From: DATMQA01 sp035566895 | GTDB lineage: Bacteria > Verrucomicrobiota > Verrucomicrobiia > Limisphaerales > UBA8199 | Length of the DNA: 64,000 nt | NCBI GenBank assembly: GCA_035566895.1 | Contig: DATMQA010000096.1 | Location: 1 to 64,000, forward strand | Reading direction: 5' to 3' | Part shown: positions 52,440 through 61,614 of the stretch, one piece after another | How the letters are laid out: every line of letters begins with the position of its first letter | How positions within the stretch are numbered: the stretch's first letter is position 1 | Made by a program: the position numbers and the translations under genes | The notes under the pieces: generated by a model | Told to the model about the DNA's origin: nothing | Seen by the model: the letters and a program-made list of their open reading frames with translations, nothing else | The model's database searches: none

Positions 52440-52616
52440 TCAGGTTCCGGAACGCTGCCCGTTCCGCTTAAGTGTTTTCACCTCCAGGTCACTTGGGAAA
52501 ATAACGCGCTTTTGATCTGCGTCCCTGGCGAGGTTCATCCCCAGCTTGAGATAGACCCGGCCCTCATGCTTGAACCGCGTGCCGATAGGCAGCGCGGCAA
52601 ACGTCGTCCTCTTCAT
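52440..52616 (-). CDS. Hypothetical small protein (LPxGTRF type)
   Basis: 58 residues from the ATG giving MKRTTFAALPIGTRFKHEGR; the open frame starts 27 codons earlier without support. The pattern FxxLPxGTRFxxxGRVYLKLGMxLAxDA resembles a family of very small strand-rich proteins found in verrucomicrobial and phage-like contexts (recognition by pattern only). It is 15 bases upstream of copy 2 of the small paralogous family on the same strand and may be cotranscribed with it. Confidence 0.55.
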   Translation of the reverse strand: MKRTTFAALPIGTRFKHEGRVYLKLGMNLARDADQKRVIFPSDLEVKTLKRNGQRSGT

Positions 52617-52841
52617 CAATTTTTGAGGTCCTGTGGTGGACCGCCCTGCCAGCAACCGGGGTATTTCCGCATCAAAGGACGTGAGCTTCGCGCCCAAGGT
52701 TACATTGGCGCCGAATCAAATAGCGGGGTGTGTCCTGAAACTGGGCCAATTGCCTCGGAAGTGGACGGGACGGAAGGATCACCGGCGGGGTGCGCCATGC
52801 GGGAACCCGACGCGCATGGGCCGATTGGGATTCAGGCTCGG

Positions 52842-53048
52842 CTACGCAGCGGACCGGAAGGGCGCGAGGAACAATTCGATGTTTCGGAAGCCCATCTGGA
52901 AGGCGAGGCTGATGGCCTCCCTTTCAGTTTGAAAGTCAAGGGCTTCCTCCGGACGGCCGGTCCACTCTCCTGGGCCTTTCAGATAAAGGCCCGTTTCGGT
53001 GCTGCGAAGAAGAACTCGGGCTTGAGTTTCGGTGTGACTCGGTTTCAC
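52842..53048 (-). CDS. Small protein of an uncharacterised ~67-residue family (copy 3 of 3)
   Basis: 68 residues with a GTG start (no in-frame ATG upstream): MKPSHTETQARVLLRSTETG, then LYLKGPGEWTGRPEEALDFQTEREAISLAFQMGFRNIELFLAPF. It shows the family pattern (VLLRxxxTxxYxxGxxxWTG, DFxTxxxAIxLA, IELFL) most clearly together with copy 2, about 420 bases away. Soluble, no signal peptide, function unknown. Confidence 0.6.
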   Translation of the reverse strand: MKPSHTETQARVLLRSTETGLYLKGPGEWTGRPEEALDFQTEREAISLAFQMGFRNIELFLAPFRSAA

Positions 53049-53213
53049 AGTGGCACCTGGAAAGCAGGAAATCGGCCAAGAAAGTAGAATTAATCATTGA
53101 CATTATTAGGGTTGCTTGACTAACGGGGTGACACCACCGGCAGGATCGGCAGTTCGGCAAACTCTCTTTGCACCCAGCATGTTTACTTACCGGCAGTCAT
53201 CGGGCGCTTAGCA

Positions 53214-54968
53214 TTATGTTTTGAGCAAAGCTTCCGCGTGTTTGCGGGCGGCCTCGGTTTGGCCGCCCAACATCCGGGTCAGTTCGGTTACGCGGTTCTG
53301 CTTATCGAGGAGGGTGATTTCGGAAATAGTGCGGCCGGCCTTGAGCTGCTTGGTGGCGACAAAATGGGCGGTGGCGGTGGCGGCGACCTGGGGAAGGTGG
53401 GTGATGCAAAGGACCTGCCGTTTTTGGGCGAGCTGCCGCATTTTTTCGCCGACGGCATTAGCGGTTTCGCCGCCGACATTGGCATCGACTTCATCGAAAA
53501 CGAGCACGGGGATCTGGTCCTCGGCAGCGAGGACGGTTTTGAGGGCCAACATGACGCGGGCCAGTTCGCCGGAAGAGGCGATGGCGCGGAGTGGCCGGGG
53601 CGGCTCGCCGGGATTGGGCGCGAACTGGAATTCAACCGTATCGAAGCCGGAGGAGTTGAGAGATTTGGGATGCGCCGGAGCGCGGCCGTCTGAGGGTGAC
53701 GCGTGACGGGTGACGCGTGACGGGAGCTGGCCGCCGCCGCTGCCACTCGCCACTCGCCCCTCGTCACTCCTGAGGGCGACGTCGAAGCGGCTTTGTTTGA
53801 AGCCGAGGTCGGCAAGCTGTTGGCCGGCGGCCTTGCTGAGTTGCGGAATGACTTTGCGGCGTTTGGCCGAGAGGGCCTGGCCGGCGCGCGCCAGTTCGGC
53901 CTCGAGTTTTTCGAGGGCGGTATTGATGCGCGCGAGTTCGGCATCGCGTTGTTCGAGGCTTTCGAGTTTGCGCCGGGCTTCTTCTCCGAAGCCGAGCACT
54001 TCGGTGAGTGTGGCGCCATATTTGCGCTTGAGGGAATGAATCAGATTAAGGCGCTCCTCGAGCTGCTGCAGGCGGGCCGGATCGACTTCCACTTTATCCG
54101 TGTAGTGGGAGAGCGCATTTTGCAAATCGCGCAGGAGCGAGACGGTTTGTTCATGCAGGGCCAGCAGGGCGGCGGCGGAGGTGTCGATGCGTTGGAGCTC
54201 CTGCAAAGTGCGGCCGATGATGCCGGCCTGAGTGAGCAGGGAAGTTTCGTTTTCGGCCAGGAGCTCGAGGGCGGCCTGGCTGAGCTGGAGCAGCCGGGCC
54301 GAGTTGCTGCCGCGGCGGTGCTCCTGTTCGACCTGCGTTTCCTCGTCCGGTTGAAGGCGGGCGGCGGCGATTTCGCTCACCTGGAAACGGAGCAGGTCCA
54401 GTTGTTGGGCATAGGTTTTCTCGTCGACAATGAGGGCAGCCTTTTCGGTTTCAAGGGCCGCCCGGCGGCGGACCAACTCGGCAAACTCCGCGCGGTCGTG
54501 CTCGAGCTTGCCGAAGGCATCGAGGATATCGAGCTGCCTGGCCGGGTGGAGGAGGGACTGATGCTCGTGCGGGCCGTGGATATCGACCAGCCACTCGCCG
54601 AGGCTCGCCAGCGCGGCCAGGGTGGAAGGCGAGCCGTTAATGAATTGGCGATTGGCGCCGGCGCCGGTAAAGGCGCGTTTGAGGACGAGCTGTTGGTCTT
54701 CGCAAGGTTCCAGGCCGTTGTCTTCGAGGAAAGATTTGAGCGGGGCCCTGAGCCGGGTGACATCGAACACGGCCTCGACCGAGCAACTGTCGCTGCCGCT
54801 GCGGATGAGGGTGCGGTCGGCGCGTTCGCCCAGGACGAGGCTGAGCGCGCCGATGAGGATCGATTTGCCGGCGCCGGTCTCACCGGTGATGACATTATAG
54901 CCGGGCTGCAATTCGAGCGTGAGGTCCGCCACCAGGGCGAGGTTCTTGATGCGCAGCGTCGTCAGCAT
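53214..54968 (-). CDS. recN: DNA repair ATPase RecN
   Basis: 584 residues from the ATG giving MLTTLRIKNLALVADL. SMC-like ATPase acting early in double-strand break repair. Walker A GETGAGKS (near 31-38), QxFINGSPSTLAALASLGEWLVDIHGPHEHQSLL (RecN-specific DIHGQHEHQ-type motif), long coiled-coil arms (about 155-380), C-terminal signature region ASSGELARVMLALKTVLA, Walker B VLVFDEVDANVGG and D-loop/His CITHLPQVAATA. An insertion of about 35 residues (RSDEGRVASGSGGGQLPSRVTRHASPSDGRAPAHPKS) precedes GFDTVEFQFAPNPGEPPRPL, where relatives have only a short linker; it is encoded by the inverted heptamer element at 53696-53770. Confidence 0.95.
   Translation of the reverse strand: MLTTLRIKNLALVADLTLELQPGYNVITGETGAGKSILIGALSLVLGERADRTLIRSGSDSCSVEAVFDVTRLRAPLKSFLEDNGLEPCEDQQLVLKRAFTGAGANRQFINGSPSTLAALASLGEWLVDIHGPHEHQSLLHPARQLDILDAFGKLEHDRAEFAELVRRRAALETEKAALIVDEKTYAQQLDLLRFQVSEIAAARLQPDEETQVEQEHRRGSNSARLLQLSQAALELLAENETSLLTQAGIIGRTLQELQRIDTSAAALLALHEQTVSLLRDLQNALSHYTDKVEVDPARLQQLEERLNLIHSLKRKYGATLTEVLGFGEEARRKLESLEQRDAELARINTALEKLEAELARAGQALSAKRRKVIPQLSKAAGQQLADLGFKQSRFDVALRSDEGRVASGSGGGQLPSRVTRHASPSDGRAPAHPKSLNSSGFDTVEFQFAPNPGEPPRPLRAIASSGELARVMLALKTVLAAEDQIPVLVFDEVDANVGGETANAVGEKMRQLAQKRQVLCITHLPQVAATATAHFVATKQLKAGRTISEITLLDKQNRVTELTRMLGGQTEAARKHAEALLKT
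53696..53770. repeat. Inverted heptamer-array element inserted in frame in recN
   Basis: On the plus strand four exact 7-bp units (GTGACGC, GTGACGG, GTGACGC, GTGACGG; 53696-53723) face inverted units (CACTCGC, CACTCGC, CCCTCGT, CACTCC; 53744-53770) across 20 bases. The length, 75 bases, is 25 codons, and no stop is introduced in the recN frame. Unit sequence and architecture match the element in gluQ (30775-30890). Confidence 0.8.
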
Positions 54969-55061
54969 GTCACAATTCCTGCGCTGAATCTGAGGGAACA
55001 ACGGCGGCCGGCAAAGGAAAATTTGTCAGGCGGGATTTTCGGACGCAATGCCACTCCTGGA

Positions 55062-56075
55062 CTATTTCTGGAGCCGGTAAAATGTGGGGCTATTGGTGGC
55101 CGGCAACAACGCGCAATGTTGGCCGTTGGTCAGCGTAAGCGTGGGGCTCAGAACGGTCCAATTCGTGGTGGCGAGGTTATGGTTGGCGAGGAGTTTCCAG
55201 TTGGCGCCGGTATCGGCCCAGCACACCATGGCGTTGGCGCCGGAGCGGCTGATTGAAAGGCTGGGAATCGTGTTGGTGATGTGGGTGATAATTTGTGGAT
55301 AGTAAGTGGCGATGTCGGCTGCATAGGTTAAGTCGCCGTACACCGAGGTGTTCGCCGGTTGACCAGTCAGGTTCGCAACGTAAAGGAGTTGGCCGACCAG
55401 TTCCCAAGTCGAGCCGTTCTTTTGGAAAACACCGCCGCCGGAATCACCCGCGGCCGCCTGGGCTTCATCCGAGGTCTGCCCGCTTAGAGAAAAATCTGTG
55501 GTGAAGACGGTGACCGGCCCCAGCCCGGCGTCAATAACCATTGTGCCGCCGCTATCGACGTTGTTATTGCCCCAGCTTTTGGATTCGCTGCTCGACCAGT
55601 AAAAACCGGTGAGGCCAGGGCCGAAATTGGTTTGGGCTGAGCCCGCGATGAGGCCAAAGGCGATCAGGTCCACTTGCGCCAAAGCCGCCGGCGTAGTGGT
55701 GGTTACCGGCAACCTGGGCAGCGGGGGCAAAGCGTTCAGGTGAAACATCACCAGGTCATTGCTGGAGCCGGTGGAGTTGGTCAGGCGGAAAGAAGTGCCG
55801 TCCGGGGCATAGAGCGTGCCATCGAGGGTAATGTCGCCGGCACCGCCGGTATGGGCGGTGGTGAGGACCCAGCCGGCGCCCAGATAGATGCCGCTGGCGA
55901 AATGGATAGTGCCAATGTTCGCCCAGGGGGCGCCGTCGGCCGGGGCGTTGGTGTTGGAGCGGGAGTTTGCATCGACAATGGCCGACGCGCTGGTGGCGCC
56001 GAGGACCCAGATGGCCAGGGAGAGCAGGAGGAACGTGCAAGGGTGGAAGCGGGACTCGGCGTGATAATGGTTCAT
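55062..56075 (-). CDS. Secreted trypsin-like serine protease with C-terminal FYRL module
   Basis: 337 residues from the ATG of MNHYHAESRFHP (an upstream in-frame ATG adds 16 residues). Signal peptide: FLLLSLAIWVLGATSASA. A chymotrypsin-fold domain follows with His75 in VLTTAHTGG, Asp107 in SSNDLVMFHL and Ser212 in AAAGDSGGGVF, the catalytic triad. After about residue 265 comes the C-terminal module (PSLSISRSGANAMVCWADTGANWKLLANHNLATTNWTVLSP...SPTFYRLQK) that also ends two other exoproteins of this window. The likely role is extracellular proteolysis; no pro-region or sorting signal other than the C-terminal module is seen. Confidence 0.87.
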   Translation of the reverse strand: MNHYHAESRFHPCTFLLLSLAIWVLGATSASAIVDANSRSNTNAPADGAPWANIGTIHFASGIYLGAGWVLTTAHTGGAGDITLDGTLYAPDGTSFRLTNSTGSSNDLVMFHLNALPPLPRLPVTTTTPAALAQVDLIAFGLIAGSAQTNFGPGLTGFYWSSSESKSWGNNNVDSGGTMVIDAGLGPVTVFTTDFSLSGQTSDEAQAAAGDSGGGVFQKNGSTWELVGQLLYVANLTGQPANTSVYGDLTYAADIATYYPQIITHITNTIPSLSISRSGANAMVCWADTGANWKLLANHNLATTNWTVLSPTLTLTNGQHCALLPATNSPTFYRLQK

Positions 56076-56171
56076 GTCGGTGCGCGTTTCGTGGAGATTA
56101 TAACACACCTTTCCGGGCGGCAAGGCGGGGTTATTCGCGGGTGCGGGTTTTTCGCTGGTCCACCGGCGATT

Positions 56172-59100
56172 TTAGTATGGCAGCACACGATATAAGCGGC
56201 TGCGAACAGCAGAAGGCGGGCTGCGCCCATTCTGGCCTGTGTCGAGAAAGGATTGGGCGCCACCGGCGAGGTTAGTGAAGGTCTGCATAAGCTGCCAGTT
56301 ACCGCGCGAGAGGCCGTCGCAGGATTGGATTTGCCAGAGGCTGCCGGCCGGGGTGGTGACCGTGAGTTGCGGTGTGGCCAGGGGCGGACAGGCCAGGGCG
56401 AGCCGCAGCGCCGCCGGATGAACGGCAGCTACGGCCGAGAGGCTTACATCAAAAGCGATGTCGTCATAATCGGAACCCCAGGTGTTGGAAAGCTGAACGG
56501 CGAGAGTGTTGATGCCGGGTTGTAGGAGCGTAGCGAAAGGCGTGAGGTCAAAATACCGAGTTTCGTTTCCTTGGACCGTAACGGCGTCGATGGTCGATTT
56601 GATTTCGGTTCCGTTCAACCAAACGCGCAAGGGAATGACATCGGTGCAAGTGGCGGCGAGGAGAAGCTCTTCCACGTCGGCTGTTGGGGCAACGAATCTG
56701 GTACGGAAGTAGTAGCTGGGCAGCAATTGAGGGAGAATGGTGATGAGGTTGGTCGGTCCGCTGCCCGCGCCCAGCTTGGCCGTGCCCAGCAGCCAGGCGG
56801 TATCATTGAAATTGGTCCCCGTCCAGTTGCCGAGCGGAGGGGTAAGGGAGTAACGCCATTGAGCGCCGAACGGCAGCAGCGAGGTCCAAGGGCTCGAGGA
56901 AGGCGATGGGATTTGCCGAAAAAAGAGATTGTCGAGATAAAGCGAGCCGCTGCCCGGAGCAGCGATGGTGTAGCGGTGGCGCAATTCGATGTTGGGAAAG
57001 CCGGCTGGGAGCTGGAACGTGCGGTTCTCGTAGGTCCAATCGGCCTGGGTGGTGCCGATGACAAAATGCGGGGTAAAGTAAAACGGATAGGGCAGGATGG
57101 GGCGAGTATTGGTATCATATCCGGTGAGAGTCGAGCTCCACTCAAGCCAATGTTCGGAGGGTTGCGAGATGCCGGTGCTTTTGAACCAGCCGCCATAGCT
57201 GTAGAATGCGCCGGGAGTGACATAAACTGTGGAATCAGGGATGCCGTATTGATTGTATTGGGCGATGGTGCTGCTGTTGCCTTGATTCAAAAGGACAATT
57301 TGCATCGAGCGCTGGCCCTGGAAAGCGACATTGGTGCTGACCGTCATGTTGGTGACCTCGAGGCTGCCGGTGAACCATTTGTCCCAATGACTGTTGTCGT
57401 TCTCCTCGAAGCCGGCATTGGCGAGGAGATTGCTGTTCAGCAGCGAGAGAACCGCGAAAGGAGCGGAGAGAACGGTGTTGGTGCCATAGACCGCGCCGAC
57501 CTCATAGAAATATTGCCAGCCGGGTTTCAGGCCATAGTCGGTAAAAGAAAAAGTGTTGGCGGTGACAGCCGCAACGGGGATGAACGGGCCGGCGGCCTGG
57601 TCGGCGCGATAGAGTCGGTAACATTGGGCGGCAGAGGCATTGGTCCAACTGAACGCCGCGCGGTTGTAGCCGCCGGTTTTCCTGGTGACCAGAGGCGTGC
57701 CAGGCGGATAGAGCGAGACGCCGTGGTTGCCGTCGCGGCGCATGTTGCCCCGATGAGTGGCCCAGGAGACGCGGTTCGTGGTCGTGGCGCCGAAGTTCTG
57801 CACATACACCTGGCCGGTGAGCGAGCGGTAGATGACATCGAGCCGGCCATTACCCTCGACGGCCGCTAAAGCAGGAATGTGCTTGATACCACCAGCAACG
57901 GGTATCGACTGTTTCAGCGTGCCGTCGAGGGCGTAAATGAGGAGATTGCCCGTGGAAGGTGTCACCGAAGGATTGTAGGTGCCGATAATGATTTCCTCGG
58001 CGCCGTCGCCGTCCACATCACCGACCACCGGGGGCGTGGGCAGGAAGGGATAGAAATTCTTGGGCCAGCCGGGACGGTCCGCGAGTTCGATGCCGTTCCA
58101 GTAACGGAAAGTGATTTCGTAGGAGTGATTGAAACCGAGCACGTCGATGTGGTTGTCGTGGTCGGGATTGATGGGGATGAGGGAAGCGCTATTGAGCCAG
58201 CCGAAGTTATTGATGAAGTTGGTTTGCGGCAGCCAGCGGCGCCAGAGAATGGCGCCGTCGTCGTCGAGGATGGTTTCATTCGGCTCCCACAGCGTGCTGG
58301 GCGAGACGCCGGCAACCAGGACCTCATCCAGGCCATCACCATCGAGGTCGGCGGTGTAAATATCGACGGGGAATTGGTAGGAACCGGTCATGACACGCTG
58401 GTTTTTGCCGAACTGTTTGTGAAGCATCCCCTTGCCCCAGAGGCCGAAGGGCTGGGTTTTGTCAAACGAGACGACGCTGTCGCTGTCATTCAACTCGTAG
58501 ATATTCAAAGCCCCGGCTGGCTTGGCCTGGCCGACGGCGAGTCCGGATTCCACGAGCTGATGAATGTGATAAACAAAATTCTGCGCGCCGTTGGTCGCGT
58601 TATGGGTGACAATGCCGCCTGACCAGGTTTCACCTATCGTGCCCCATTGGCCGAAGCCGTAGATTGGGCAAATGAATGGATTGTAGTCCTGACCCGCGCC
58701 CGACGGGTCGGGTTGGATTTTCCAGGCCGTAATGACTTCGTATTTACCGGTGCCGGTCAGGTCCATGACCATGGGCGGCGAAACTTGCGAGGAGAATACG
58801 GCGGTGCTCGGCAGGTGGCTCAGCCAGGTCCCGCTGGGATACCAGTAGAAACCATTGGTAACGGTTTGGTAGCCACCGTTGGGGACGTAACAGGTAGAAT
58901 CGACCGTGTTCGACCACATGACCGAACCATCGCCATGCAGGGCAATGACGTGGTTGCCCCGCGTGAAAATGATTTCATCGCGGCCATCGTGGTCGAGGTC
59001 GTAAATGGTCGGAGAAACATTGATGGCATCGCCGCCAGCGGCGTATGGGAAGCCCGGCAGCCGCTGGCCCGTGTATTTGAAAGCGTCGAGGAACCAATTC

Positions 59101-59336
59101 CCTGAGGAATCGCGGTAGGGAATAATGATGGCCTGATCGGGTGTCCCCAACAGGTTTCCGACGGCCAGGGTGCCAAGGTGCCAGCCGCTGTCACCGGCCT
59201 GGAAGGTTGAGACCTGGGCGGCGCGAGCCGGATTCAAAACACCAAACGACAAACCGAAAACACCAAACACCAAACACCAAGCTTCAGAGAAGCTCCAAAG
59301 TCGAAATCGTTTCCGATTCGCGGTTTCATGCGGCAT
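56172..59336 (-). CDS. Large secreted FG-GAP/VCBS-repeat protein
   Basis: 1054 residues. The N terminus (MPHETANRKRFRLWSFSEAW, then CLVFGVFGLSFGVLNPARA) works as a signal peptide but is encoded by an interspersed repeat. The body has FG-GAP/VCBS-type Ca-binding motifs (DLDHDGRDEIIF, DLDGDGLDEVLVAG, DVDGDGAEEIIIGT), arranged as a beta-propeller-like half (about 40-530), then a fibronectin-like segment (FSWTNASAAQCYRLYRADQAAGPF), a carbohydrate-binding-like domain (about 640-790) and a galactose-binding-type domain (about 800-960). It ends with a divergent FYRL-type module (NWQLMQTFTNLAGGAQSFLDT...SRLYRVLPY). Probably an extracellular polysaccharide-interacting protein; no catalytic residues are evident. 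Confidence 0.82.
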   Translation of the reverse strand: MPHETANRKRFRLWSFSEAWCLVFGVFGLSFGVLNPARAAQVSTFQAGDSGWHLGTLAVGNLLGTPDQAIIIPYRDSSGNWFLDAFKYTGQRLPGFPYAAGGDAINVSPTIYDLDHDGRDEIIFTRGNHVIALHGDGSVMWSNTVDSTCYVPNGGYQTVTNGFYWYPSGTWLSHLPSTAVFSSQVSPPMVMDLTGTGKYEVITAWKIQPDPSGAGQDYNPFICPIYGFGQWGTIGETWSGGIVTHNATNGAQNFVYHIHQLVESGLAVGQAKPAGALNIYELNDSDSVVSFDKTQPFGLWGKGMLHKQFGKNQRVMTGSYQFPVDIYTADLDGDGLDEVLVAGVSPSTLWEPNETILDDDGAILWRRWLPQTNFINNFGWLNSASLIPINPDHDNHIDVLGFNHSYEITFRYWNGIELADRPGWPKNFYPFLPTPPVVGDVDGDGAEEIIIGTYNPSVTPSTGNLLIYALDGTLKQSIPVAGGIKHIPALAAVEGNGRLDVIYRSLTGQVYVQNFGATTTNRVSWATHRGNMRRDGNHGVSLYPPGTPLVTRKTGGYNRAAFSWTNASAAQCYRLYRADQAAGPFIPVAAVTANTFSFTDYGLKPGWQYFYEVGAVYGTNTVLSAPFAVLSLLNSNLLANAGFEENDNSHWDKWFTGSLEVTNMTVSTNVAFQGQRSMQIVLLNQGNSSTIAQYNQYGIPDSTVYVTPGAFYSYGGWFKSTGISQPSEHWLEWSSTLTGYDTNTRPILPYPFYFTPHFVIGTTQADWTYENRTFQLPAGFPNIELRHRYTIAAPGSGSLYLDNLFFRQIPSPSSSPWTSLLPFGAQWRYSLTPPLGNWTGTNFNDTAWLLGTAKLGAGSGPTNLITILPQLLPSYYFRTRFVAPTADVEELLLAATCTDVIPLRVWLNGTEIKSTIDAVTVQGNETRYFDLTPFATLLQPGINTLAVQLSNTWGSDYDDIAFDVSLSAVAAVHPAALRLALACPPLATPQLTVTTPAGSLWQIQSCDGLSRGNWQLMQTFTNLAGGAQSFLDTGQNGRSPPSAVRSRLYRVLPY
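59233..59300. repeat. CACCAAA-rich interspersed repeat (copy 2), encoding a signal peptide
   Basis: Tandem CACCAAA units followed by CCAAGCTTCAGAGAAGC and TCCAAAGTCGAAAT, matching copy 1 (32215-32290) unit by unit. Here, read on the minus strand, it supplies the hydrophobic core (EAWCLVFGVFGLSFGVL) of the signal peptide of the FG-GAP protein. Confidence 0.6.
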
Positions 59337-59439
59337 AGGTGTGAATTGATTTTTCCACCGTGCAGCTTACCTGAGTCAGGACTTCCGAGGCAGGCGAAAG
59401 TGCATAACTGTACTAAGGAAATTCCTCGGAAATGAGTTC

Positions 59440-60615
59440 CTACTTCGCGAGCCCCTGGCAAAACCGCTCGAGCCGCTCCAAGCCCTTCTCGATATTCGCC
59501 ATACCGGTGGCGTAACTAATGCGGATGTAATCGTCCGCCCCAAATGCGATTCCGGGCACGGCCGCCACCTTCTCGGCTTCGAGCAGTTTGGCGCAGAACT
59601 CGGCTGATTTCAGGCCGGTTTTCGAGATGTTCGGAAAAAGGTAAAAAGCGCCTTTAGCGTTCACGCACGAAATCCCCGGAATGCTGTTGAGCTTTTGCCA
59701 GGCGAAGGTTCGGCGTTTGTTGAACTCGGCCAGCCAGGTCTTCAGATGCTCCTGCGAACCGGTGAGCGCGGCGACCGCGCCCTTTTGTGCGAACGAAGTC
59801 GGGTTGCTCGTGCTATGGCTTTGGACGGCATCAATAGCCTTGGCGATCGGCTCGGGCGCCGCGCACCAACCCAAGCGCCAACCGGTCATGCTCCAAGCCT
59901 TGGCAAAGCCGTGGACGACGATCGTGTGTTCAAGATGGGCCGGTGAAAAGCTGGCGACGGTCTTGTGCGTTGCACCATCATAAAGCAGGTGCTCGTAAAT
60001 CTCGTCGCTCATGATAAGCACGTTCTTTTCAACGCAGATGTCGCCGAGGGCTTTTATCTCCGCTGGTGTATAGACGGAGCCGGTGGGATTGCTGGGCGAA
60101 TTCAAAACGAACAGGCGCGTCCGGGGGGTAATGGCGCCACGCAGAGCTTCGGGGGTCATCTTGAACTCGGTCTGGTCCGTGGTCTCGACGATGACAGGCT
60201 TAGCGCTGGCCATCTTGACCATCTCCGGATAGCTCAGCCAGTAGGGGGCGGGAATGATGACTTCGTCGCCCTCCTCGCACGTGGCGAAAATGACATTAAA
60301 GCAGGAATGCTTGCCGCCGCAGGACACAATGATTTGTGAAGGCTTGTAGGTCAGGCCGTTCTCGCGCTTATGTTTGTCGGCAATGGCCTGGCGCAGTTCG
60401 GGAATACCGGCGGCTGGGGTGTACTTCGTGAAACCGGCGGCCAGCGCTTTGGCTGCCGCGTCTTTGATATGCTGGGGTGTGTCGAAATCCGGTTCGCCGG
60501 CGCCGAAGCCGACAACATCGTGGCCGTCGGCCTTCATCTGCTTGGCTTTGGAGTCAATGGCCAGGGTCAGGGAAGGGGAGAGGGCGGCAGCGCGCCGCGC
60601 AATTTTGTAATTCAT
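59440..60615 (-). CDS. Class I PLP-dependent aminotransferase (aspartate aminotransferase type)
   Basis: 391 residues, fold-type I. Motifs: GFGAGEPDFDTPQHI near the N terminus, KYTPAAGIPELRQAI, NSPSNPTGSVY (Asn for the PLP oxygen), SDEIYEHLLYDG (Asp and Tyr), the Schiff-base Lys239 in HGFAKAWSMTGWRLGW, and the carboxylate-binding Arg in DDYIRISYATG. The length and the motif set match bacterial aspartate aminotransferase of subgroup Ib (AspB/AspC-like), which may also use prephenate. It transfers the amino group between aspartate and 2-oxoglutarate. Upstream and downstream genes are unrelated. Confidence 0.92.
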   Translation of the reverse strand: MNYKIARRAAALSPSLTLAIDSKAKQMKADGHDVVGFGAGEPDFDTPQHIKDAAAKALAAGFTKYTPAAGIPELRQAIADKHKRENGLTYKPSQIIVSCGGKHSCFNVIFATCEEGDEVIIPAPYWLSYPEMVKMASAKPVIVETTDQTEFKMTPEALRGAITPRTRLFVLNSPSNPTGSVYTPAEIKALGDICVEKNVLIMSDEIYEHLLYDGATHKTVASFSPAHLEHTIVVHGFAKAWSMTGWRLGWCAAPEPIAKAIDAVQSHSTSNPTSFAQKGAVAALTGSQEHLKTWLAEFNKRRTFAWQKLNSIPGISCVNAKGAFYLFPNISKTGLKSAEFCAKLLEAEKVAAVPGIAFGADDYIRISYATGMANIEKGLERLERFCQGLAK

Positions 60616-60702
60616 ATAGCGTCAGACAAATAGCACCAGAAGGCGCGAGCGCAAGTGGGAATTAAAAAAGAACAGGCAGAATGATGAATCACTCTACCTG
60701 TT

Positions 60703-61596
<894 letters not shown>

Positions 61597-61614
61597 TTGA
61601 AAGCTGCTAAGTGA

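Noticed and set aside
53793..55256. 487-residue plus-strand frame
   Set aside because: Antisense to recN; recN motifs are unambiguous.
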